Shown: positions 11,649-22,400 of the stretch, piece after piece
How positions within the stretch are numbered: the stretch's first letter is position 1
Layout: every line of letters starts with the position of its first letter
From: Amblyomma americanum
Taxonomy: Eukaryota > Arthropoda > Arachnida > Ixodida > Ixodidae
Direction of reading: 5' to 3'
DNA: 64,000 nt
Assembly: GCF_052857255.1 (NCBI RefSeq)
Contig: NC_135498.1
Coordinates: forward strand, 89,632,257 to 89,696,256
Made by a program: the position numbers and the translations under genes
The notes under the pieces: model-generated
Databases searched by the model: none
Told to the model about the DNA's origin: nothing
What the model saw: only the letters and a program-made list of their open reading frames with translations

Positions 11649-12229
11649 CCTGGATCACCAGTCACGTCGGAGTCCCAGGCAATAAGGAAGCAGATGCCGT
11701 GGCCAAGGCTGCCCACGGAAGCTGTACCCCCTGCTCTACCGCTGTGGTGCCCCTGGATGTTGCCAGAACCGTCACGGAGCGGCAGCTACTAATGGAGCAC
11801 CCAGACCCCAGGGTTGCCCAAGAGACACCCCCTCAACGCCTGCCAGATAAAGGGCTCACCAGACGGCAGAGGTCCCTTCTCCGGCTCCGCATCGGATGCT
11901 CCTGGACCGGGGCTAGGCTCCATCGTAAGGGTTTGGCCCTCACGGCGGACTGCTCTCGCTGCGGCCATCTGGAGGAGACCACCGATCACCTCCTCCTCGA
12001 TTGCCCTGCCTTGGCCATCCACCAGGCAAAGCTGGCTGCCTGCTACCGAGACCTGAGCCTTCCATATGACTCGGCCAGTGCACTCCTCTTGCCCACCGGT
12101 CCCAACGCTTCCAAAGCGCTGCGGGCTCTCCTAGCCTTCCTGGAGGAGACGGGCCTGGACGGCTATTGCCAGCCCAAAGCAGCTGACTTATTGTGGGGCA
12201 CAAACTTCAAATTCAAGACGAACATCTAA
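11642..12229 (+). pseudogene. LINE RNase H end and C-terminal zinc knuckle
   Basis: After a frameshift near 11630, frame 2 resumes with LAWITSHVGVPGNKEADAVA, the HxGxxGNxxAD end of RNase H with its histidine and last aspartate intact. The segment LLRLRIGCSWTG then leads to CSRCGHLEETTDHLLLDC, a zinc knuckle, and a helical end (ALLAFLEETGLDGY). Stop codon at 12227-12229. A very similar C-terminus is present at 63.37-63.68 kb. Confidence 0.88.
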
Positions 12230-14705
12230 CAACTTGTTCACCTTGCCGCTCTACTACAGTATGCGTTCGGACTGAAGACAAATTGAAAACGGCGTGCATT
12301 TACACTTTCACCGCCGTTACCACTGTTCTGCTGACTTTCGGTTTTCGAATTCCAGCCGCGTTTCCGGTCTTTGGAAGAGGTGCCTCCAATTAGTCGGAGG
12401 GCTTCACAGCAAATGTGCCATAGATGCAACCGGTAATTCAAATACTGAACGCATACTCCAGGTTCACATATTTTCGAGAAAATGCAACACTGTACTGTGG
12501 CCTATGGTTTCTGTGCTCGCCACACAGTATAAAAGTGCTGCTTTCGATTACCCGCAGCTTTGGGAGAAATCTAATAAGTGATACCACGGTGACGACGTGG
12601 TATTTTACATGAGCACTTTTGTAGTCGACGGCTGCGAGGTTGGTAGCCAATGAGACTTATAATTTTGAAAAACTGCTGACCGATGAACTGAACATGACAT
12701 GCACAGAGAAATGTATAAAAATTCTGCCTCCCCTTCCCCGCCTTCCCCTCAAAACGAATGGCACCAGCCCCTTCATTCCCATATCTGGCCGTTTTTTTTT
12801 AAATTTTGGTTTGTCATTGTTATTTCTCCCCTGGTGGACCATCATACACTGCGGCCGCTACGATCACAAGAGTGTAGCTGTAACCACCGTGATGAAATTT
12901 CGTTCAAAAATTGTGGCGAAGTGACGAGCTTCAAACTTACAGATCGGGTCGAACACGCTGACTTGGGAGCTGCGGAAGCCATCACACCGGTTGCGGTGAG
13001 TGGGGCCGGAGTGTGGTGGACGTTTCTGGGATGATATCGAACCTGGAGCAGCACAGAAAGAGAACAAAGAGGAAGGATTGGAAGCACTGGATCCGGAGTG
13101 CGACGCTACGCGACCGTAACCAGTCGCACTCTTGAACGGTGCTCCAAGGTGCTCTCCAACTTCGCCTTATAAGAGCGCAGGCAACAAGGGCGTGTCAAAT
13201 CACACAGCACGCAGCATGGAGCGGGAATAATAGTGCGCGATTTGTCGGCTAGTTGCATTACTCACTTTTGCATAGAAGGGGTAATCGGTTGACTGCCAGA
13301 GTATGTCTTGCATAGACATTAAGGGGAATTTTTACCGAGAATTAGGGACAAGCACTCCATTTACTTGACTGGCACATCATGAAGCATGGCTATGAGCATT
13401 AAATTGACATCTTCCGTGACGTAATAAGATTGTTACAGAGAGGGTACAAAAAGAAGGTCAGAGGTCCCTGGGCTCAGACGCGCTCGTGCTGCCCTGTCCC
13501 GAATTATTGGTAATCGCGAATGCAGTTCCTTTCGGGAACCCCACTGAAACTGGCCTTTTTTGGTTAGTCCGGGTTAGGGGCCGAGGGGCATGCCAAACCA
13601 CAATTTCTGTTTTTCTTCCCTCGACCGTCACCATGTGTACATTGAAAAATTTTGAAATTGTTACGCAAAAGCTGCGAAGACTATCATGTCTGAAATACAG
13701 CTAACAATGCGTGTAATAGTAAAGAAATCAAAGCTGTAAATTACGGCAGCCGAGGCTGTGTGTTGCCAGTTGAAACAATATCTAGGAAGGCTCGTCGCTA
13801 ACGGCAGCTGTTTGCAGCCACACACAAAGATGAGTAGGCAGAGGAACGGGATGTACGAGGAAGCAATCCTTGTCAATAAGCAAAAGCCTCGGAGAATGCA
13901 CGATTCCGAGCTTGTGATACGAGGCGGCTGAAAGCGGCGGCATCACGAAAACATCGGCGAGAGTAATATAACGTTAGCGCTCTGCGACAGACCATGCTAG
14001 TGCTGCGTACCAGATAATACTGTGCGCGAATGTAAAAGTGCAAGGCCGTCTGCAATGTATCTTACGCAGCGCTGCCTTCCGGCGACGAAGCCGGTCTTGA
14101 CTTCCCGTGGCACCCACATGACGACGGCACTTCAGAGGCACAGGGCACCCGGCCCCGTTGTGGCTATTTTTTCTGACCCCGGGGGTGCCGGCACTGCATC
14201 GCAACAAGCAATGTGATTTAAAAATTTGACACACATTCCAACGAAGATATGAATCAACAAACTTTTCGACCGCACCTCTTCACAGATGTCTACAGCTAGA
14301 GCAGAGCCCTTCACATCTGCATATGCAGTGAGTGGGTGGCTGCCAGCGTAGGTCCAGCCGAGAGGCAAAAACAGACACGAGATTATAGCTTGCAGTGTTT
14401 AGTTTCATTAGAAGTAATTGCAGGAGAGGAAAGCGAAGTGAAACAGGGAGGTAGATCTTGGGTAACTGACACATGGGCAACTCGCATGGCGTGGTTGTGA
14501 GCCCGCTAGCGATACTCCGATCTGCCGCGTGGTGTATAATGCATGAGAGCGTGGCAGACTCATCCACAGCAGGGAGTAAATGAGCGCTCCTTACAAGAGA
14601 ACTGCGCAGCCTTCAAATATTGTAAAGGTTTCAAAAGTAATGGTCACTACCAAGAGTTCGTTACACTGTGGCTTTTTTTTTCTAAGAAAATTGTGTTGTC
14701 ACCAT
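12230..14705. other. unassigned sequence
   Basis: No domain, tRNA-like head or repeat partner was recognised. Frames are 60-110 codons and overlapping. Short homopolymers occur (T run near 12791; T run near 14677). Confidence 0.4.
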
Positions 14706-15355
14706 ACTTGTTCGCCGGGTTGGTAACTAGCATCCTTGTTGGTAATTAACTGATTATACCGCGTTCACTGCAGCTGGCCGCTAACTAATTTTTAAGCTAA
14801 TTTATGTCACCATCAATTTCCTCCAGTTTACAATGTATGGCGCACTCTAAACAGCGGATGAAAATTCGTTTGTGCGTTAAAAACAGACACCGACTGCGCG
14901 TGTCAATCTCTCATGTGTCCTTCCAGATAGAGAATTGCGCATGAGCTGCACAAGTTCGTGCTCGCAAGAGACCAACGGTGGATTGGCGTGCATGCAAAGG
15001 GCGCACACGCACAGAGAAATGTGAGGAAGTGTGGTCACATGGCCTGTCTGCCCATTCTCGCCACGTGCATGCACGTCTATCCACCGTTGGTCTCTTGCGA
15101 GCGCGAACTTGTGCAGCTCATGCGCAATTCTCTATCTGGAAGGACACATGAGAGATTGACACGCGCAGTGGGTGTCTGTTTTTAACGCACAAACGAATTT
15201 TCATTCACTGTTTAGAGTGTGCCACACCTTGTCAACTGGAGGAATGTGATGGTGACATAAATTAGCATAAAAATTAGAGTTAGCGGCCAGCTGCAGTGGA
15301 CTCGGTGTAGTTTGTTTAACAACAGGGTTGTTATTTACCAACCAGGCGAACAAGT
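14706..15355. repeat. 650-bp foldback: long inverted repeat
   Basis: The left arm (about 14706-14996) is the reverse complement of the right arm (about 15067-15355), with a loop of about 70 bp. From 14768 inward the arms are nearly identical, with uninterrupted matches of more than 50 bp around 14894-14960. The outer 60 bp are more diverged. Because of the symmetry, both strands can read the same short peptide ending LTRAVGVCF. The outermost 20 bp of the right arm (TTACCAACCAGGCGAACAAG) code for part of a Gypsy integrase that continues beyond the arm, and the left arm carries the same piece in reverse. So the structure is an inverted duplication reaching into a retrotransposon, or a foldback element that captured it. 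Confidence 0.92.
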
Positions 15356-15551
15356 CTGGGTTTGGAACCAAATCTGCATGCGAGGGCACTCCGAAAAGCT
15401 TCTGCATCAATATTTTGGCCCCTACGAGGTTCTCCGGCAACTAAGTGAGTTGAACAACGAAGTTCTACGCCAATAAACAGTTCGCTCCTCTAGACGGCCG
15501 ACCTTCGAAGTCGTCGACGTTGCACGGACGAAGCCGTACTGTGCCCCCTAG
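15336..15551 (+). pseudogene. Ty3/Gypsy integrase C-terminus, broken
   Basis: A single frame encodes the end of a Gypsy-type pol polyprotein: YQPGEQVWVWNQ, then SEKLLHQYFGPYEVLRQL, the GPY-type C-terminal integrase module, and finally TFEVVDVARTKPYCAP before the stop at 15549-15551. One in-frame nonsense codon lies at 15474-15476. In intact elements this module follows the integrase core and helps bind DNA and chromatin. Everything upstream of the module (RT, RNase H, integrase core) is absent, replaced by the foldback sequence. The family assignment is firm from the order of these blocks. Confidence 0.85.
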
Positions 15552-15850
15552 CGCTTCAGGCGTGTCTACAACAGATTTCAGACACATGCGACGTCTCTCC
15601 CTGCTTCCCATTGCTGCGGCACCGAGTCGGTGCTCTTCAGAGAGGAGTAATACCACAGTACGACCATACAGTGGCGCCGTATCGCGGCCGAACTGTTTTA
15701 CCTGGCGCTTGGCAAGCCTTGGACATGCTAGGGACTAGTGCTTTGCCGTCTTCCTCGCTTGAGCGCCCTGCTATCTGACACGTCTCAGCAAGTCCAAGTA
15801 AAACTGTTTTTCGCACGTCAACTGTTCTTTTGAAAATATTGCAACAAAAA
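15552..15850 (+). mobile_element. probable Gypsy 3' end: purine tract and LTR remnant
   Basis: Downstream of the integrase stop comes a purine-rich stretch AGAGAGGAG (15640-15647), suitable as a polypurine tract, followed by a region ending in a degenerate polyadenylation-like AGTAAAACTG near 15798. This is the order expected for a 3' LTR. A matching 5' LTR is not in the window and the LTR ends could not be fixed, so the boundaries are approximate. Confidence 0.5.
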
Positions 15851-16179
15851 TACGTTCCCGTTTACACACGTTTTGTGTTGCATATTACGCTTAGATGTTT
15901 GAACTGTTGTTGCTGATTGTACAGCATAAATACTTTAAATTTTTTATGCCATTCGCTGCAAATTTTATATTCGTAAATAAAACAAGTTGACACACGCTTA
16001 GTTCCGTTTCCCTTTGAATTTGTGCTACTGTTCACCACAATTAATCGACCTTGGCGATGCCGAAAGCAGTTTCTCGATACTTAAAGGTGGCCGTCTTATT
16101 TCACAGCACTGATTCATGAAGTTTCTACGTGATGAGGTTACAACTGTTCATGAAGGTAACCGCATAGCAGCGGCCGAAT

Positions 16180-17010
16180 ATTACGAACGTTCCCGCCTTA
16201 CTGTGGCTCATGCCTCAAAAACTACAATGTGACCGCAATGTTTGCGGATTACGTTCAAGCTTCAGCCATAACTTGACGAGATTCAACTTTTCATGAACTG
16301 TCTTCTTGAAGGATAGGGGTAAGCAAGTCGCCCGACGACACTCCGGACTGCATTGTACGCCATTCCTATTCTATAAATTTCAATTCCTGGAATATAGATC
16401 AACAATTTAGTCAAACAAATCTGTTTCATACTGAAGCAACGTTCTAGAAATTACGTGCTAATTATCTCCAAAGTGACTTATCGGGTACATATCAAAAGCC
16501 AATAAAAGATTACTCGGGCACTTTAGCAAAGCCGTTTTGCCTTGTGCACCTCTTCTTGACATGCAGGGAAAACCATCTGAGATATTGTGTACCCTTAACT
16601 GAGACACTCAGACCCTCTCCTCTCCTCTAGAGAGGAGAGATAGCCAGGGAGATAAGTCCAGATAGACATTTTTTTCCACCCCCTGAAAGTATGCTTCATC
16701 ATTGTCTTCCTTTCCCTCACTTTACCTCAGCAGCTAATCCGTTTGTACCCTTACTCTCCACTTTCTCCTCCTCCCCCCTTTCTCACTCCACTCTCAATTG
16801 GCAGATGGTAACTTGCAACAAGGATGCGCCAAGAAGAAAGCCTCACCATTTTTAGCATGGACATGATTGCCAGACTAGTACAGGACGTCGCAGCCGACGA
16901 AGTGCTGCCGCTCTATAGGGCGTTCCCACATCCAAAGCGCTGCTGCTGTCTGCGAAAGCCATGCATACAAGCATTACAGCGAGCCACAGAAGAGCGCTGG
17001 AAGCTTAAAC
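16180..17010 (+). repeat. long diverged dispersed repeat, copy 2
   Basis: This is the partner of 7310-8110, in the same orientation. It ends with the block GACGTCGCAGCCGACGA and CCACATCCAAAGCGC. An additional pyrimidine-rich insert (about 16610-16800) contains a perfect 9-bp-arm hairpin at CTCTCCTCTAGAGAGGAGAG. A 79-codon frame at 16824-17063 falls in the last block, with a cysteine cluster, but is not conserved in copy 1. Confidence 0.5.
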
Positions 17011-17063
17011 AGACAGTTAGCGAGAAAATCTTTCCTAGTCAATGGGCTCAGTTAACTGATTAG

Positions 17064-19255
17064 CCTCTAGGCTCTCCATAGGCACATCATAAGCCACTTG
17101 TTCCGTCTGTTATAGCACCTTAGTGTTTAATTGTGCTGAAGACAAGACAGATGCATGCGGGAATGCTTATTGCCTAGGTGGTAACAGTTATTTGCAAATG
17201 CCGATGATACGTTGGACAGTGACGGGTTGAGTGACAATCGAAATCATGCCTTGGACAATAACCTGGAGTTAACCTATCTTGCGTAAAGTACAAAAGCCTT
17301 TACCTTGCATATCCAGGGCAGCCCATCGCGTCCTAGTTAGATGCGTCAAAGTTTTATTCGCCCGGAAGTAGGTGAGACTAGGAATGGATCCTTCCAAGAA
17401 ATTTGAAAATTATGTTGAAACATTTTTGAATAAAGAAAAGGCTGTGGTTCAACATGGCTTGAAATTAGTGTTATGAGCCAAAGCTCTGTCAAGCATGTCT
17501 CCACTGTCTGAAATCCAAAGTCAAGGTCAAGGGTCAAGATTAGGTGCCGAATGGTTATAGTCATATGATCACTAGCTCATACTACCGTAGTTTGGGCCAT
17601 ACCGCCATGCAATTAAGTTCCGTTTGACCTTGTGAGGCATTGAAGGTCATTGTCTTAGCCACATAGAAATCAGAAGTTGTCCCCCGAGGAGTAGAGCTCC
17701 CGCTATAAAACGAAACATTTCTCGTGAGTGAGAGAGATGAGTGATTCGAAATTTTTTAGGAGTGGAAGCAAATTTACGCCGTTCACAAAATCGCTACTGC
17801 ACGGCCAGGAAACCATATGGAGACGTTTGCAGCCTAACAGCGTTTTTATATTTCGCCTTCATCGATATACAGTAGTGAACCAAAAAATATATATTACAGC
17901 GAAAGCTCTAGCACGCTAGTCCAATGACTCGTGGCAGAAGGCGAGCGGGCACGACTGCGTAACGGGGCCGCCTCACCGAGGCCCATGGCAGGGATTCCTT
18001 CGTCGAGCGTGTGCGTGGCCCCTGCCTCGACGAGCCTGGAGTAGCTGCGGCCGAGGTGTCGTCTGCGTTGGTTTGGCCGGCTGCTCCCTGTGCGTCGACC
18101 CGTCGGGCTCTCGGGCTCTGCGTAGTATCGACACAGGGAATTTAGCATCGTCGAATTCGTGCTACCATATAAGTGACGGCCATTCGCAGTCTGGCAGGGA
18201 TTAAAAGGTGAGGCCAGTTTTTGTTTCATGAATAGTGGTTACTGCTATATTTTTTCAGTTTAAATACTCAAGAATAAAGCGTACACAGTCGAACCCGATA
18301 ACAGCGTTCGAAATTAAGCTGAGATGTTTAGACCCACTTGGCGCCTACAATGGCACATTCTCGTTAAAGTACGGATGTTTGCATGGCTTGAACGAAGACA
18401 AAGCGAGAAGCAGGGGTGAAGCCAACTGATAGCCTTGCGCAGCCAAGCTCGTCGTTTTACAGCGCGCAGCTTTTTCCGACGCGTCCAAACGTTGGAATCA
18501 ACAGAATCGGCGGCCATTGAAGCGATCATTCTGAGAGCATCTCTTTCGAGCACAGCCTTCTAGTATTTCGCCTTTCGAACCTCGTTTAAAGTAACTCACA
18601 TCGTTCCGTAGCCTCACTGGGACAACAGCGGTCAAGAATTTACGCGACGTGCCAGCGCGTGGCGAAAATGCATCTCTGCGCCGACGTAACAGGGCTCTTT
18701 CGTTTCTCGCAACCTCTCAAACCTACCTTCCGCGTGCAGTGCGTAGATCTGAACCTGCGCCAAGTGCCGCTTCGCCACCCGCGTGGCGTCTGCTCTAGGC
18801 GCCATGGTGGACAAAGCAGATCGCGTTACCTACTTTCAGGGCACCTCTGCATGCGAGTTACCAGCCACATATTTTCCCGAATTTTTATAGTGCGCAAGCA
18901 ATAAGGCCCTGACTCAACGACTTCCACGATCATAGCCTGAAACCTGCTTGACTCTGCCAGGTGGTCGACCACCTACTCCCCGGGTTGTGTGGCAACGGGC
19001 GCACTCAGTCTAAAAGTTGCCTGACCTTGAAAACCAAGCCTCGGACCGAAGCCGAGGAGAAAGCCGCAGTGCTAGCCAACTTGGTTGGCATTTGGCCTAC
19101 CCACGCTAAATCGTCCGTCATTTTTATCTTGTGTTCTTCATAGGAGTGACCCGTAATCTCAAACAAGCGCATGCTGAAAAAAAAACTAAGGGGATGGGAT
19201 GGCGTTACTGGGTTAAGGCCCATAAATGCGAAATTGCTAATTCTCCACATAAGAC
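17064..19255. other. unassigned sequence with a CG-rich patch
   Basis: A patch at about 17930-18150 is clearly more GC-rich than its neighbours and is open on the minus strand for 111 codons (17894-18229), with an arginine/serine/proline-rich product and no recognised domain. It may be a decayed retrotransposon fragment. The rest shows nothing recognisable. Confidence 0.35.
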
Positions 19256-19497
19256 TCATAGATCGCTGGAAGTCCTCATACCACTTCTCACGCAGTGGTG
19301 CAGCGGCTAGGTGAGGCGCCACTGCCCTGCAATGGCAGGTGCTGCCACCGGTGGGGCTTGTGAGACCCGAATGGTTCTTCCCAAGCAGCCTCTCACGACC
19401 AGTCATTAAGTGCCACATGCCATGGTGGCCAGTTTTCTCCATTGGGTGGGCACGTTGCGATGACGCCAGAAGGTCATGTGACCAGGTGGTCCCCCTT
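19256..19497 (+). repeat. second SINE-like family, copy a
   Basis: This copy shares an ordered set of blocks with 30357-30550, 30871-31110 and 51543-51734: CTCATACCACT, GCGCAGTGGTGCAGCGG, a GCCACTGCCCTGCNATGG block, CTTCCCNAGCNACCTCTCGC, CGGTGGGCACGTTG and GGTCACGTGACC. The stretch TGGTGCAGCGG fits a polymerase III A box (TRGYNNARNNG). The B box is degenerate, so a tRNA origin is likely but not proven. The open 189-codon frame on the opposite strand is a by-product of this GC-rich repeat. Confidence 0.65.
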
Positions 19498-22400
19498 GGT
19501 TGCTTCAACAGCCGGTTGCTCCGGCCGCTCCATCTACGACACCTTAAACCGTCACCAACACTGACGCAACGCATTTTTTTCGACGAAGTGGTACTAACTC
19601 CCTGGCGTTACAGTGAACGAAAAGGCCCCTAGTTTGAGAATGATCACTTCTCCTAATCACGAGGACGGTGTAATATTCAGGCCTCCGCGAAAAATCCGTT
19701 TATGGTAAGCACAAAGAAACAAAAGAAATGTGCGAGGCATTGTTCGCGTGAAGGAACCAAGCAAGATTACTAATGCTTGGCAACAATATCAGATCAATCC
19801 TCGAGTTCAGCAGTCAACGAGGCTAATGCGATTGAAATTGCCGTCCGAGGCGATCATGTTATGTAAACGTTCTCACGTCAACCATAGTAGGCTATACACA
19901 TCAGGGGGAAGCCCTGCGAACAAGTGGGTATGCCAGACATGAATGCAGAAGGGGACATTGCGTGGAAAGCGCGGACCAACGCACAAACGACACTCCTCTG
20001 GAGCAATCTCCGGAGGGTGTACCTTCGGGAACGCACCGGTAAAAATTTATCTCCTACCTGTAATACTAGAAACTCCCACTCAGCACTTTCCGCAATCAAC
20101 AACCCAGCAACCATAGCATTCGCAACGGATGCTTGATCCCTAGGCCCCCGTACGTTGCAGTTGCCTAGTGGATATCGTGTTACCTGTCTTTAGCTCTTTC
20201 TGCAGTTTTCTGCCGGTGGCGTTGGTGTCCGCAACACCACCGCCAGGAAGCAGCGGATCAATCTTTACCTTCGGACACCCACCGGTGAAAATGCACCTAC
20301 GACTTAAGGGGCCAACACCTTCCCAGTACAAGGCGTATTGTCTCACAACTAGAGCATCGCTGCGCTAGCCTAGTTGTTCCACATTAATGTGTCATCTCAA
20401 CTATGCCCTCATTTATTCGTGGTCACAAGCAAACTCTACTCTGGATCATTCGCATTAGAAACAGGTAACCAACCTGTGAATTGTGGTCTGTTTGTGTCAA
20501 ACACAAATATAAAAAAGAGCATTTCTTTCCCATCATAATGCTTAGCACAGTCGCATTTTACGCAGAGGCCTTAGCATTCCAATGTTCTTCGCAACCAGGA
20601 GGACTGATCATCCTCACATCCGGAGGCTTGTTGTCTGCTCGTTCAACTCGAGCGCTTCGGAAATTTAGGGTCAGGGCTGTGAAGAGCACGAAAGCAAAAA
20701 AAATAGAAAGATTGTTTTCGCACGCATGTTGAGTACCCTGGAAAGGGGCGACGCGATCCGCTTCACACATCACGGCGGTTCTACGAAGGCTAGACCAGAG
20801 GCCTGGCGGATGACGAAGCCGCAACTGGCGCCGGTAGCGACCCCCGTACAGCATGTGTAGGGCAGGAGTGAATGTACACAGGCTGAGGTTATGCATGGCT
20901 GCAATTCTGCCACGCGCTCGCACGTCCGGCAAGCTTTTGATAACGACTCTGCCTCACTTTCTTTCCACCGGCACGGATCCGGCTCCTTCTCAGGGAAGTT
21001 TCCTATGGGGAAGAGCTACCGATTGAACACCCTGCTTGCGCTGGGCGCCATCCGCTCTTCTGGACTGTGGTTTGCGAAGTACGTAAAAGGCAGCATCGCG
21101 GCGCCTTCTCTATGTGTTACAACGAAGTGCTCCTCCGGCTGGTTGATGACAGTTTGCAGTGCACATGTTTAGTCACCATTTTTTGCGTCGGTCATTTAGA
21201 GTGAAGAAAAGCAGAAAACGTTGGCGCAGAACTTTTTCTAATCTGCAAAAATACAACCTTGTAGAAACAAATCGTGAGTGCTTATTGCAGATAAAGGAGG
21301 CTCAAGTATCATGTCCAATATTCTCGGGAAATTTTTTTTTAAATTCTAAGATACTGTTAGGAAAATATAAAAGTAATTGTTCATTGTTCTGATAAGTAGA
21401 AAAATCTATCTTTTAAAGTGTTTCCATCGATCGCATCCAACAGCTAAGACTGCTGTAGGAAACGAATGGGGAAAGCTTTTGACGATAGCAAAAATATTAA
21501 TAGAACAGAAATACAAGACTGCTGTCGGGTGACCAGCAGATATATAGATTATTATAGTGATATTTACACTACATGAAAAAACTGCTTTCATGAATGGTTT
21601 AGCGCTAAAAATGCTTTTGTCTCCAATATCTTGCTACGGGAAAGCAAACCGAATACTTATTTCCTCAACTAAATACAACGGAATTCGAAATAAAGACCTC
21701 GCTTATCATTTTTGTCTCGCATCTCTAGTTAGCAAATGTATTTAACTTGTTCATTTTGCTAAACACATTGTCTTGGAAGTATAACAATTTTAATGAAAAA
21801 AACAGCGCATCGTCGCTGGCGGAAGAAAGCCAACTTATTGTAAAAAAAGATAAAAAGAAGAGAGGTCATGAAGCTGAGCCTTTTTCACTGTGCTTGGTTG
21901 AGGAGATGGGGAAGGCGCTGTATCGTTATCTGGCTTCTCTTATCTTTAATCTATGGCTACACTATTGCAAGACCGGCTCGTACACGTGGCCAGGACAATC
22001 GGGACAGCCCGGCGCAGGATACCACAAGCACCTAGTAAGCGGAGCAGGCCTTCTGCGCACCCTGCATTGAGTGTTCGGGTTTTGGTTCGATGGCGCCAGC
22101 TGCCAACGAACTGCGGCAGAGCGAACAGCAGGTCTGGCTCACCGAACAGCAGCTCTGCGAATGGCCCTTGCGGGGGCTGTCTGTCCGGCGCAGGTGGTGC
22201 CTTCAGCTGCCTTCCCTCCGCGGGCTGTGCGAGAAGCCCGGCACTCAGCAGGCTCGTGGGCCCGGCTTTTAGCTGGCCTGCATGGCATGGGCGCAAGGAA
22301 TGATGTGTGGCATGCTGAGAGATGTTTCTCGTCCCTTTCCAGCTTAGCAGCGATGACCGCTCTAATCAGGACTCGGCATTTTCTGCAAACAAGCATGGTG

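Larger units (their letters stand above)
9410..12229 (+). mobile_element. 5'-truncated LINE with RT, RNase H and zinc knuckle
   Basis: This is the best preserved transposon in the window: a non-LTR retrotransposon of the RNase-H-bearing group (I/R1/LOA-like). In order it has the linker before the reverse transcriptase, the RT palm with motif A (LLDVKGAFD), the RGVPQGSVLSP motif and the catalytic YADD, the thumb, an RNase H domain with TDGS, AELAAL, LSDS and SHVGVPGNKEAD, and a C-terminal zinc knuckle CSRCGHLEETTDHLLLDC. The endonuclease is missing, so the copy is 5'-truncated. Three frame changes (about 9870, 10350 and 11630) and one nonsense codon (11340-11342) disable it. It is markedly GC-rich compared with its surroundings and has few lesions, so it is probably younger than LINE A and LINE B. 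No A-rich or microsatellite tail is obvious after the stop. Confidence 0.92.

Noticed and set aside
19005..19574. 189-codon minus-strand frame
   Set aside because: It covers the reverse of the second SINE-like family copy; the same repeat elsewhere is not open.
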